From: Pedobacter sp. ok626
Lineage (GTDB): Bacteria > Bacteroidota > Bacteroidia > Sphingobacteriales > Sphingobacteriaceae
Assembly: GCF_900100435.1 (NCBI RefSeq)
Contig: NZ_FNEX01000003.1
Span: 310,001-374,000 of the forward strand
Reading direction: 5' to 3'
Length of the DNA: 64,000 bases
Part shown: positions 1 through 8,602 of the stretch, piece by piece
Numbering within the stretch: position 1 is the stretch's first letter
Layout of the letters: every line of letters starts with the position of its first letter
Notes under the pieces: model-generated
Told to the model about the DNA's origin: nothing
Seen by the model: only the letters and a program-made list of their open reading frames with translations
Database searches by the model: none
Made by a program: the position numbers and the translations under genes

Positions 1-1
1 T

Positions 2-643
2 TTTTTTATCGCTATAATTATTGTATTCAAATTATGGGACAGAATGTTGCTGATCATTGGAGTACTGACTGTATTTTGCATCGTAAGAGGATTGGACGCT
101 ACAGCATATTCTCATATAGTAATTCCTCCGTTTGCGGGAGGAATTTTATTCTATTACCTTAAAATAAAATACGGAAATCCCATATACCTTAGAATATTGT
201 TGTGTCTTAATTTCATTTCATCCTTGATGATTGGTCGTACCTTAGAGAGATACCTTAATGGTAGAGTAGATGATGTGCAAACCATCAATTCCTGGATAGC
301 TGTGACTATTATTGCTGCAATTTACGGGATATTTTACCTGATTGTTACCGATCGATTTAAAATCAGCAGCAACAGAATAACAGTAATGCTCGGGGAAATT
401 GCTTATCCATTTTACTTATTTCATGTTTATTTTCTCATTGTATATTGGTATTTCAGAGATTCTATTCAAGAAGATGCTTTATTGCTTTCAATTTTAGCCC
501 TGGTCATCTGCTCTTCCTGGTTGATAAACCAACTCGTGGAAAAACCATTAAATAAAATATGCAGTCAATTGCTTTATTTCTTGTTTAACTTGTTTAAACG
601 AAATAAAAATTCACCAGAGGTTTTAACTTCGAGAACTGTTTAG
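2..643 (+). CDS. Acyltransferase-3 family membrane protein, C-terminal part (5' end outside window)
   Basis: The reading frame is open from base 2, through the first internal ATG at 44, to the stop at 643, so the gene starts upstream of the window and only about 213 C-terminal residues are visible. They form a run of hydrophobic membrane helices. The end reads LVEKPLNK, a typical tail of acyltransferase-3 (OafA/NodX/ExoZ) proteins, which transfer O-acetyl or other acyl groups to sugars at the inner membrane. The last 20 residues are polar and basic, presumably cytoplasmic. Its position at the edge of a polysaccharide locus suggests glycan acylation. The catalytic N-terminal histidine region lies outside the window, so the family call rests on the C-terminal half only. 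Confidence 0.72.
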   Translation, partial: FFIAIIIVFKLWDRMLLIIGVLTVFCIVRGLDATAYSHIVIPPFAGGILFYYLKIKYGNPIYLRILLCLNFISSLMIGRTLERYLNGRVDDVQTINSWIAVTIIAAIYGIFYLIVTDRFKISSNRITVMLGEIAYPFYLFHVYFLIVYWYFRDSIQEDALLLSILALVICSSWLINQLVEKPLNKICSQLLYFLFNLFKRNKNSPEVLTSRTV

Positions 644-659
644 ATTAATCCTTTGACCC

Positions 660-1724
660 ATGGCACCTTTAAGCTATTTAGCAACGACAGAAAACGATTA
701 CGAAACATTAAACCTCAAAAAAGGTGTCCCTGAGCAATGGGAAGATGGAATGCGCACGCATGGAGGTAAAGGGACATATGAATGGTGGTATTTTGACACA
801 CACCTTGCAGATGGGTCGAAGATGGTCATTGTGTTTTATACAAAAGCACTGACCGAGGTAAATAAACCTACAAAAGCGTATGCAACGCTGAACATCGACT
901 ATAAAGACGGTACAAAACTAGAGCGCTACTTACCATCATCGGTTTTCAGTGCATCCAAAACATCCTGTGATGTGAAAATCGGAGCAAATACCTTTAAAGG
1001 TGACTTAAAAAACTATTCAATCCATCTGGAAGATTACGACTTTAAACTAGATGTGGAATTTAATCGTGTTGCTGAAAGCTGGAGACCAGAAACAGGACAT
1101 TTTTATTTCGGTGATAAGCAAAATCTGTTTTCCTGGTTTGTCGCCGTCCCAAAAGGAAATGCTACAGTCACCTATTCAATTGGTCAATACACTGTCCATA
1201 CTTCAGGTTCTTGTTATCACGATCATAACTGGGGTAATAAAGGTATGCACCAGCTCATCAATCACTGGTATTGGTCAAGAGCAGAATTTGGTCCTTACAC
1301 TGTAATTGCCTGTCAGATTGTTCCGGAAAAAAAATACGGCGATATACCAATCGATCTGGTTTACATAGCGAAAGAAGGAAAAAAACTAGCCGATGATCCT
1401 GCTAAATTAAAATTACACAGAAGCTATCCCATAAAAGTAACCACAGGTAACAAACCAATCAGCAACGAACTAATTTTCAATTACGAAAATTCAGAGTTTA
1501 ACCTAAGCTTACAACTTACCAGAAAAACCAACATCATTGAAACTTACCTAATTCAGCAGGATTTTCAGCGGAAGCTTGCTAAAATATTTCTTGGATTTAA
1601 TGGAGCGTATTTTAGAATTGCAGGAGATGCAAAACTTGAAGTTAACTATAAAGACGGCCCATCGGAAACTTTCGAAAATGACCATGCGATCTGGGAGTTG
1701 ATGTATTTCGGAGATCCCTTCTAA
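660..1724 (+). CDS. CrtC/AttH lipocalin-like domain protein
   Basis: A soluble 354-residue protein without an obvious signal peptide. Residues 41-46 read EWWYFD and residues 187-192 read HDHNWG; both are hallmark motifs of the CrtC/AttH family of twin lipocalin-like barrels (hydroxyneurosporene synthase, AttH-type proteins, some Diels-Alderases). Characterised members hydrate or cyclise hydrophobic isoprenoid or polyketide substrates, but many are uncharacterised. It starts 17 bases after the acyltransferase gene, so the two are probably co-transcribed. It ends with a 4-base overlap against the convergent UbiA prenyltransferase gene. A lipocalin-fold enzyme beside a prenyltransferase suggests an isoprenoid-linked substrate, which is inference. 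The substrate cannot be read from the sequence. Confidence 0.75.
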   Translation: MAPLSYLATTENDYETLNLKKGVPEQWEDGMRTHGGKGTYEWWYFDTHLADGSKMVIVFYTKALTEVNKPTKAYATLNIDYKDGTKLERYLPSSVFSASKTSCDVKIGANTFKGDLKNYSIHLEDYDFKLDVEFNRVAESWRPETGHFYFGDKQNLFSWFVAVPKGNATVTYSIGQYTVHTSGSCYHDHNWGNKGMHQLINHWYWSRAEFGPYTVIACQIVPEKKYGDIPIDLVYIAKEGKKLADDPAKLKLHRSYPIKVTTGNKPISNELIFNYENSEFNLSLQLTRKTNIIETYLIQQDFQRKLAKIFLGFNGAYFRIAGDAKLEVNYKDGPSETFENDHAIWELMYFGDPF

Positions 1725-2740
1725 CGAATGATTCGTTTTATACCATCCCTTATTAGATGATATCCGTCCATAAATGTCATTAATAATATTTTATAAAACA
1801 ACAACGTATGCACCAACAATGGAACCCAACCGTAGGGCTGCGTAAATGCACAATAAGACAATAATGACATAGGAAAAAAAACAGTATAAAAATCCAGCAT
1901 CAGAATCTGGAAAAATTTGTTTTCAGGGGTAATGATGATGATAATTTTTGATTTGAACTGCCGTTGCCGCCAAAGGATAAAAACTGCATAAAGCATTAAT
2001 GAGATGTAAGTAATCCAAAGATTTAGCTGGAAGAGTAAAATGGCCAACGTAATAACCTCTACGAGCAGAATTACTTTTTCATTCAAACCGAAAGTTTTAG
2101 GATCGATGCCATTTGCAAATGTATCTATTCCTGATCGCTCATCATTTTCTTTATCCAAAAACTGATGCCAAAGGATACTTCTAAGGCCATAACAAAAAGA
2201 CAATAAACCAGTTGCGACCATCCATTTCCATTCAATCTCCATATTAGAAAAATAGAAAATAATTGCAACTGCGAATAAGGCAGGAAACATGTGTTCAGCT
2301 GTTGCACATGAAATGACTCCCCATACCCTCCTTTTTTTTAACCTTACCGGAGGAAAAGAGTACAGGCTGATTGCAAGCACGATGCACAGATAGAAAACAA
2401 CAGCATATACTCGTGGATAGATAAAATAGGCCGCCAGGAATACGAAACCTAGGGAAAGCAGCACTAGAAAAAGTCGCAAAGCTGGGGATAACCGCTGCAT
2501 CATATTAGATTTGCCGCAAGCAATGTCTATTTCTAAATCAGTCACATCATTAATGATGCTTGCATAAACAGCGATGAGAACGAGACTTCCAAATAAGATG
2601 AGGAAAGCATTACCCAGAAGCAGATACAAAGGTGTGTGCCCCATTAATGCAGTGGCATAAGCCAGGGAAAGAATTTGCGGGGTCTTATGATCCCACCATT
2701 CATGAGAGCGCGTGAGTTGTTTTAACCTACTTTGAGCCAT
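1721..2740 (-). CDS. UbiA-family prenyltransferase
   Basis: A 339-residue polytopic membrane protein with the two aspartate-rich motifs of UbiA enzymes: NDVTDLEID at residues 64-72 and DKENDERSGID near residue 200. These bind Mg2+ and the prenyl diphosphate donor. The family joins a polyprenyl chain to an aromatic or other acceptor in the inner membrane. Its stop overlaps that of the convergent lipocalin gene by 4 bases, and its start overlaps the upstream glycosyltransferase gene by 14 bases, which points to an operon ABC exporter - GT4 - UbiA. It differs from the second UbiA protein at 17798, which has the DPPR-synthase type motif. The acceptor is unknown. Confidence 0.85.
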   Translation of the reverse strand: MAQSRLKQLTRSHEWWDHKTPQILSLAYATALMGHTPLYLLLGNAFLILFGSLVLIAVYASIINDVTDLEIDIACGKSNMMQRLSPALRLFLVLLSLGFVFLAAYFIYPRVYAVVFYLCIVLAISLYSFPPVRLKKRRVWGVISCATAEHMFPALFAVAIIFYFSNMEIEWKWMVATGLLSFCYGLRSILWHQFLDKENDERSGIDTFANGIDPKTFGLNEKVILLVEVITLAILLFQLNLWITYISLMLYAVFILWRQRQFKSKIIIIITPENKFFQILMLDFYTVFFPMSLLSYCAFTQPYGWVPLLVHTLLFYKILLMTFMDGYHLIRDGIKRIIR

Positions 2741-3920
2741 TTAAAATTTGTAAAAAGGATTTTACGAAATCTGCTTCAGGGGATGCGGGGACAAGTTTCG
2801 AGATTTGGCTTGCCGCAATACTTCCTAATTCTTCCCATTGCTCACGCTGCGCCCAGGCCCGATCCATCGCCTCTTCAAATGCCTGCTCATTTGGATGGCC
2901 ACTAAAAGCAGTAACACCTTCTTCTATAAGCTCAGTATTTCCGCCGGCATTAGAAACGATTGCAATGCGGCCTGCAGCCATAGCTTCCACCATCGATAGT
3001 GGCAAACCCTCACTCCGGGAAGGTAAAACAAGGGCGTGATATTGTGTCCATAAGGTATCCATATCCTTTACCTGACCAGCGAAACTAACATTTTTAATAT
3101 CCAGTAATGCAGCCATATCTTTCAGGCCTTCGTCATCAACACCTGATCCGACGAAAGTTATGGTAATTGGCCTTTCACGCCATTTTTCCTGATTTAAAAT
3201 ACGCAAAAGAATATCCTGCCCCTTATCAAGGACAAAGAGTCGGCCAACACATGCAAGCTTATAGCCCTTGTCTATAGCAGGATAAGGTAATTTGCTACCA
3301 ATTTTAAGCGGGTTAAATATGACATACCCATTTTTTAATCTTGTACCAAACTGTTCTTCTGTCAGTATAAGGTTATGCTTTGAAACAAAATAACATGCAG
3401 CAGCCTCTTTCATAACTTTTGTCATTATTGGCCTGTCACTTCTGCCTGGCCAATAGAAATCAACTGCTTTTTGTGCGACCAAAACATAGGGTAACCCTAC
3501 CGAATTGCAGGCATAAGCGTATCCAAGTCCATCGAAGTTTATACCTTGAGAAACAAGGGCAAATACATGTTTATTTTTTGCTAGCAGTACAGTTAGCCTG
3601 TTTACCCAGGGATTATTGACAAATGTAAAGGCACTACCATTTCCTCTTAATTGTTCAAGTTTTCCGATGATTCGTTTAAAGTTTCTTTTCAGAAAGGGCA
3701 CATGCGTATCAATTTCCACGAAAGTCACACCCAGAGACGCGAGTTTTAGAAATTCCGGGTGATTCCTATTAATCTTAGCTTTATAAACCGTTACCGAATA
3801 ACCCTCAGCTAGTAATAAAGGAACGCTTCTACCCCATAGTTCTTCACTTCCTCCCCAATCTTCACTGCAGGACGATATAATGGCAACATTTCCCAAAGGT
3901 TTAATCTTTTCTAAGTTCAT
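2727..3920 (-). CDS. Glycosyltransferase family 4 (GT-B fold)
   Basis: A 397-residue retaining GT-B glycosyltransferase. The N-terminal part has the GSEELWG loop near residue 25. The C-terminal nucleotide-sugar domain carries SRSEGLPLSMVEAMAAG followed by NAGGNTELI, the E-x7-E signature of GT4 enzymes. It is cytosolic and would add a sugar from a nucleotide donor to a lipid-linked or small-molecule acceptor. It lies between the ABC exporter (5-base gap upstream) and the UbiA gene (14-base overlap downstream). The three may build and export one product, which is inference. Sugar specificity cannot be deduced. Confidence 0.87.
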   Translation of the reverse strand: MNLEKIKPLGNVAIISSCSEDWGGSEELWGRSVPLLLAEGYSVTVYKAKINRNHPEFLKLASLGVTFVEIDTHVPFLKRNFKRIIGKLEQLRGNGSAFTFVNNPWVNRLTVLLAKNKHVFALVSQGINFDGLGYAYACNSVGLPYVLVAQKAVDFYWPGRSDRPIMTKVMKEAAACYFVSKHNLILTEEQFGTRLKNGYVIFNPLKIGSKLPYPAIDKGYKLACVGRLFVLDKGQDILLRILNQEKWRERPITITFVGSGVDDEGLKDMAALLDIKNVSFAGQVKDMDTLWTQYHALVLPSRSEGLPLSMVEAMAAGRIAIVSNAGGNTELIEEGVTAFSGHPNEQAFEEAMDRAWAQREQWEELGSIAASQISKLVPASPEADFVKSFLQILNGSK

Positions 3921-3925
3921 AATGC

Positions 3926-5740
3926 CTACTTTTTATCCAACTGTTTCTTAAATAAACGCGCGTAATCGCCTTCCATTTCCAAAAGTTCTTTGTCTGTTCC
4001 TTCTTGTAGTATCCTGGTGTCTGATAATACATAAATATAATCCGCATGCTTTACTGCGGAATGTCTATGGCTGATGACCAATGCTGCACGTTTGCCGATA
4101 TGCTGCCTAAACGAATCAAACAATTCTTTTTCAGCGACAGCATCAAGTGCACTTGTCGCTTCATCAAGAATAAGAAACCTTGAAGAACTATAGAGTGCAC
4201 GTGCCGTAGCCAATTTTTGCCATTGCCCGATGCTAATTTCTCTTCCATCTTCAAAAATCTTACCCATCATTGTGTCGTATTGATTTTCGAAACCTTTGAT
4301 ATACTCGTGTGCCCCCGAATGTTTAGCCGCATTGACTATATCTTCCATGGCATGTACTGACCGATTAATGTCTCCGAATTTGATATTGTCAGCTGCAGAG
4401 AAATTATATTTACAAAAGTCCTGAAACACCATACTAATTTGCTTGCGGTAATCCTCAATAGAAAAATCACGTATATCTTTTCCACCCAGTGTAATCAATC
4501 CCGAGTCGGGGTCGTATAGTCTACAAAGCAATTTTATCAATGTTGTTTTACCAGCTCCGTTTAATCCCACAATTGCAATAATTTTTCCAGCAGGAAGCTT
4601 AAGGTTGATATTCCTGAGTGCAGGCTTGGGCATGTTAGGGTAAGAGAAACAGACATCTCTCAATTCAAGATCTAAAGAATGATCTTCGGGAATTGCCTCG
4701 CTGCCTTGTCTAAGAGGAATCTCTTTTTTTAAATCAAACAACTCAAAAATACTGGATACAAAAATATTGTTCTGATATACTGTCGATATGCCAGAAGCAA
4801 TATTCTGCAATAAGCTAAATGTTTGGGGGAAAATAACAAGAAATAAGGTAATGTCACCTAATGTAGAATTACCTTGAACCGCCCGGAGCATGATGTAACC
4901 CATGCAAACAAAAAAACCTATACTAGACAATCCCGAAGTAATGGCTTCACCTACAGTCCGATTAAAACTAATCTTAAGACGTTCTTCTAATAAGGCCATC
5001 CTAATCTGATAATATTGGGTTTTAAAAAAGTTGCCCAGATTATAACTTCTAACTTCTTTAGCTGTAGTATCAGAAGTAATCAAGGTACTCAAATAAGATG
5101 TTTTCCGCTCTGTTGGTGTATGTTTTATCCTAAGTATATTTTGCTTGTTGGAAAAATAAATACGCACAAGTAATGTAGGCAATACAAACAGAACAAGCAT
5201 TGGTAGTAACATCCAGTTGATCGTAATCAAGATCAAAGCTACCCCCATCAGGTTGAGTATATTTTTAAGAATTTCTAAAATAGAGAGAATCACTTGATTG
5301 GGCCTGTACGAACCAGCGTCCTTCGCCCGTTTGAGTACATCAAAATATTCAGGACTTTCATAGAATGCAAGATCAAGGTTAGCCGCAATATCATGTATTT
5401 TATCATCAATGCTTTCAGAAACCCTGGCTGCCTGAATTTCACCCGTATACGTGGCTAGAGAACGTATAACATTATATAGAACGCCAAGAACACCAGCTAA
5501 TACCACGTACTGAATTACTAAGCTTTCGCTACCAAAATTTTTAAGATTAGTTTTCGAAACAACATCAACCAACAATTTTAATGAATATAAAGACGCGAGC
5601 ATAAAAATCGTCTCCAGGAAAATCATAACTATCACAATAATCGTCCAGCTTTTTGTGACTGACCAAACCAAACGCATAGTGCGTCCGATATTGAGATTTG
5701 TTTTGATATCTTGCAGCTTAACAGATAAAGATCCTAACAT
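3926..5740 (-). CDS. ABC transporter, fused permease and ATPase (type IV exporter)
   Basis: A 604-residue half-transporter. An N-terminal six-helix membrane domain (about residues 25-320) is followed by an ATPase domain with Walker A GLNGAGKT near residue 390, signature ISIGQWQ near 500, Walker B FLILDEATSALD near 520 and H-loop SHRHS near 555. The signature departs from LSGGQ, as in some exporter subfamilies. Such proteins work as homodimers and export lipids, peptides or lipid-linked sugars. It is the first gene of a leftward set with the GT4 and UbiA genes. The 239-base spacer to the divergent deacetylase-like gene should hold its promoter. The substrate is unknown; a lipid or glycolipid is a guess from context. 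Confidence 0.9.
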   Translation of the reverse strand: MLGSLSVKLQDIKTNLNIGRTMRLVWSVTKSWTIIVIVMIFLETIFMLASLYSLKLLVDVVSKTNLKNFGSESLVIQYVVLAGVLGVLYNVIRSLATYTGEIQAARVSESIDDKIHDIAANLDLAFYESPEYFDVLKRAKDAGSYRPNQVILSILEILKNILNLMGVALILITINWMLLPMLVLFVLPTLLVRIYFSNKQNILRIKHTPTERKTSYLSTLITSDTTAKEVRSYNLGNFFKTQYYQIRMALLEERLKISFNRTVGEAITSGLSSIGFFVCMGYIMLRAVQGNSTLGDITLFLVIFPQTFSLLQNIASGISTVYQNNIFVSSIFELFDLKKEIPLRQGSEAIPEDHSLDLELRDVCFSYPNMPKPALRNINLKLPAGKIIAIVGLNGAGKTTLIKLLCRLYDPDSGLITLGGKDIRDFSIEDYRKQISMVFQDFCKYNFSAADNIKFGDINRSVHAMEDIVNAAKHSGAHEYIKGFENQYDTMMGKIFEDGREISIGQWQKLATARALYSSSRFLILDEATSALDAVAEKELFDSFRQHIGKRAALVISHRHSAVKHADYIYVLSDTRILQEGTDKELLEMEGDYARLFKKQLDKK

Positions 5741-5979
5741 GAAATTCGGAATATATTTAATAGAAACCTGGCTATTATTCCGTAAATATATAAAGGTTCT
5801 CTAAATTAAGTGCTAGTTAAATAGATATTAAGGTGTAACGCTGAAACATGTTGCCGTGAAAGTACACCGCATCTATGATTAACTTGTTTAGAATCTGTTT
5901 TACCCGACGCGTTATTAAAGATTTTAATCAAAATCTGAACAAATCATCTATCTTTATGCTGGGATAATAAATTAATAAA

Positions 5980-7512
5980 ATGTCGACATTGAATATCGTT
6001 TCAAGGGCGATAAGGCATGCATTCATGCTAATCAGCTCATTTTTTCCGACATGCAATGAGAAAACGCCTTCCGTTGCGGTCACAAACATCAAAAGTATCA
6101 TAGTACCTAAAATTGATTTGGGTGATACTTCAAGATATGTGAAGTTGCAAATCGATATGACCGCACATGGAAAACCTGATTTCTCGTTTACAGATTTACT
6201 GTACGATAAAAGTAAAGGCTTTTTGTTGATGAAGGATGATGGCATTGTTACCGACTACACCATAGTTTATAAGATACTGAATGGCGGGGTAGTCAACGGA
6301 AAAAAATATCCCGGCTTTACTTTTACAGATGGCGCGGGAAAAAACATAAATTATAAATATTCTTTTGCAGTTAATCCAAATGACGAGCACTCAACCTCAC
6401 AAAATGCAACTACCTGGGCGCAAATGAGTGAAATGGTTGCGAAAGGTCATGCCATTATGAACCATACACTCTATCATGGTGGCACAGATAAACTAAAGGC
6501 AATTAAAGATGCAGAAAAGAACCTTTGGACAAATACCCATTACCGGATGACTGAACTGGTACCACCCGGTAATGATGAAGGATTTGTCGCAACAGGCTTA
6601 CAGCTTGGTTATACCATGTTTTCATCAGAATTTGGGGAACCCACTCCGGACGGGAACAACGATCCTGGTAATGAGCATATGACCTGGGGAAGTTACATCC
6701 CCATGACCACCCAGAATCTCAAAAGAATTCTGGTATCCAGGACTAACCTGGGTGACCAGTGGAACGAAAAAGAGCTACTGAATGTGAAAGTATTCGTGGA
6801 TTACATACTCAACAATCCTAAAAGATATGAAAAACCTGTAGGTACCGCATTTAGTCATGGTCCGTTTTCAGACCATCCTGAATCCGCTGATGTTTTCTTT
6901 AAATTTTTAAATTATATCAAAAACCATCCCGGCAACAAGGATAGTGTTTGGATAACTTCTTCTAAAGAATTGATGGACTTTGTAAAAACAAAGGAAAAAG
7001 TAAACGTTGACACTAAAGTTTATGATTACAAAACAGGTAAATATACCATCGTTTTAGATATGGGTAAAGTAGATCCAAATGTAATTTGGAGAAATCTAAG
7101 CCTAAAATTAATAGGCGGTAAAATAAATAATGTAATCGCTACCGGTGCTAACAGCGTTACTTTCAATACTAAAACAGGCTTAGTTAATATTTATAAAATG
7201 GACAGATCAAGGGTAAAAGATCCGTTTAAAGATGTCTTACCACCTCAAATTACCGGCTTAAAAGCCAATGGCAATACAATTAGCATCAGTTATGACAAAC
7301 CGGTTAGTCAAAAAAAACATACAGCATATGAAGTAAGTGACAATGTAGTTTTAGGACTACAGGGTTCGGGAAAAAGTTGGCTACTCAAGCTAAAGTCACC
7401 CGTTTCAAAAGGGCAGTTATTCTCTTACAGGATGCAACGCGGCGATGCCGTTCTAGAGAAAACGCCCGACCTGAAAGTTTGCAGCTATATTGGTTTACCC
7501 ATAAAAATTTAG
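5980..7512 (+). CDS. Polysaccharide deacetylase-like (NodB-type) protein
   Basis: A 510-residue protein whose segment around residues 80-330 shows the metal triad of NodB carbohydrate esterases: D86-D87-G88 (the first motif, normally TFDDG) and H162-T-L-Y-H166 (the HxxxH motif). These enzymes remove N- or O-acetyl groups from glycans with a divalent metal. The N-terminus is hydrophobic and ends near FFPTCNEK, which could be a weak lipoprotein signal; secretion is therefore likely but not certain. The C-terminal 150 residues look like a beta-rich accessory domain. It opens a rightward pair with a GT2 gene inside the glycan region, fitting modification of the exported polymer. It is longer and more divergent than ordinary NodB proteins. 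Confidence 0.66.
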   Translation: MSTLNIVSRAIRHAFMLISSFFPTCNEKTPSVAVTNIKSIIVPKIDLGDTSRYVKLQIDMTAHGKPDFSFTDLLYDKSKGFLLMKDDGIVTDYTIVYKILNGGVVNGKKYPGFTFTDGAGKNINYKYSFAVNPNDEHSTSQNATTWAQMSEMVAKGHAIMNHTLYHGGTDKLKAIKDAEKNLWTNTHYRMTELVPPGNDEGFVATGLQLGYTMFSSEFGEPTPDGNNDPGNEHMTWGSYIPMTTQNLKRILVSRTNLGDQWNEKELLNVKVFVDYILNNPKRYEKPVGTAFSHGPFSDHPESADVFFKFLNYIKNHPGNKDSVWITSSKELMDFVKTKEKVNVDTKVYDYKTGKYTIVLDMGKVDPNVIWRNLSLKLIGGKINNVIATGANSVTFNTKTGLVNIYKMDRSRVKDPFKDVLPPQITGLKANGNTISISYDKPVSQKKHTAYEVSDNVVLGLQGSGKSWLLKLKSPVSKGQLFSYRMQRGDAVLEKTPDLKVCSYIGLPIKI

Positions 7513-7588
7513 TTTTTTTTTATTGTCCTTTAAACTTCATATACCCTATCTTAGCTATTCGAAAGTGCATCCCAAAATAAATTTGTTA

Positions 7589-8563
7589 ATGGAAATTGAA
7601 AATCTTGTTACTATTATTATTCCAACTTACAACAGAGATAAAAAAATCGGAGAAGCTATTGAAAGCGCTTTAAATCAAACCTACAAAAATACTCAGATCA
7701 TTGTAATCGATGATGGCTCTACCGATGGGACCGCAGAACTAATTAAAAAGTACCCGCAGGTGGAATATTATTTTCAGCATAATGCTGGACAGGCTTCGGC
7801 CAGGAATACAGGTTTAAAGTATTCAAAAGGAATTTTTGTGGCTTCTCTGGACTCAGATGATGTTTGGAATCCTGATTTTCTTGAAAAGTGCATCAATAAA
7901 CTGGAGTCTAATCAGCTTGATTTTGTATTTGCGAACTGGGAACAGGAAACCAGGCATGGGAAAAACTGGGATTTTCTCAATAATGATCCATTTCTGACAC
8001 CATATCTTAATAAACAGAAAGACGGCTGGATAACGCTTAATTATGAGGAAGTCAGAAGTCTGTTTATACATTCCTGTCCTTCTCCTTCTTCCTCAGTAGT
8101 GATGCGTAAATCATCCATTATTTCAGGTTGGGATGAACGCATGAATATCGGTGACGACTGGTGTATGTACCTGGAAATGATCCTTAACAAGGAATGTAAA
8201 GTAGCCTTTACTATGGAGAAACTATGGAAGAAAAGGGTGGATGACATTAACGTGTATGACGGTCGTAAATGGAGTGAAGTTTTAGAATTTCTTCACATAG
8301 CAGATTTAAAAAGAAATATGAACAAATTTAAACATCTGCTAACAATTGATGAAATCAAGGTTTTACAGGAACGTTACATGAGCAGCTTGGTAGAACTGTC
8401 AAAACATAAATTAATCCGGGAATTTAATTTTATTGACTCTGTAAAATTATTAGGGACATCCATGTCTATGGATATCCCTTTTACGTTGAAGACTATCCCC
8501 AATATTTTCTTTCTAGGGTTAAGCAGAAAAATTACTGAATTGAGAAAAAAACAACCTTCATAG
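7589..8563 (+). CDS. Glycosyltransferase family 2
   Basis: An inverting GT-A glycosyltransferase of about 324 residues. The ATG at 7589 is preferred because MEIENLVTIIIPTYNRD is the usual beginning of the family; the in-frame TTG at 7523 would add 22 residues unlike the family. Motifs are IIIPTYN, VIDDGSTDGT and the metal-binding LDSDDVW. No membrane helix is evident, so it acts at the cytosolic face. It follows the deacetylase-like gene by 76 bases, including a T-run right after the upstream stop, so it may be only partly coupled to it. The sugar transferred is unknown. Confidence 0.87.
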   Translation: MEIENLVTIIIPTYNRDKKIGEAIESALNQTYKNTQIIVIDDGSTDGTAELIKKYPQVEYYFQHNAGQASARNTGLKYSKGIFVASLDSDDVWNPDFLEKCINKLESNQLDFVFANWEQETRHGKNWDFLNNDPFLTPYLNKQKDGWITLNYEEVRSLFIHSCPSPSSSVVMRKSSIISGWDERMNIGDDWCMYLEMILNKECKVAFTMEKLWKKRVDDINVYDGRKWSEVLEFLHIADLKRNMNKFKHLLTIDEIKVLQERYMSSLVELSKHKLIREFNFIDSVKLLGTSMSMDIPFTLKTIPNIFFLGLSRKITELRKKQPS

Positions 8564-8598
8564 CCACCTGACATTTAGTAATATCCAAAGGTGGTTAT
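8560..8598. terminator. Possible hairpin between convergent genes
   Basis: Arms at 8560-8569 and 8589-8598 pair over 10 positions with one G-U, around a 19-base loop, exactly in the junction of the convergent GT2 and glycosidase genes. There is no clear T-run on either side, so a terminator role is only plausible. Confidence 0.3.
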
Positions 8599-8602
8599 GC
8601 GG

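Noticed and set aside
44..643. Gene start at the first internal ATG (base 44)
   Set aside because: The frame is open and hydrophobic from base 2, and the acyltransferase-3 family is much longer, so the gene begins before the window.
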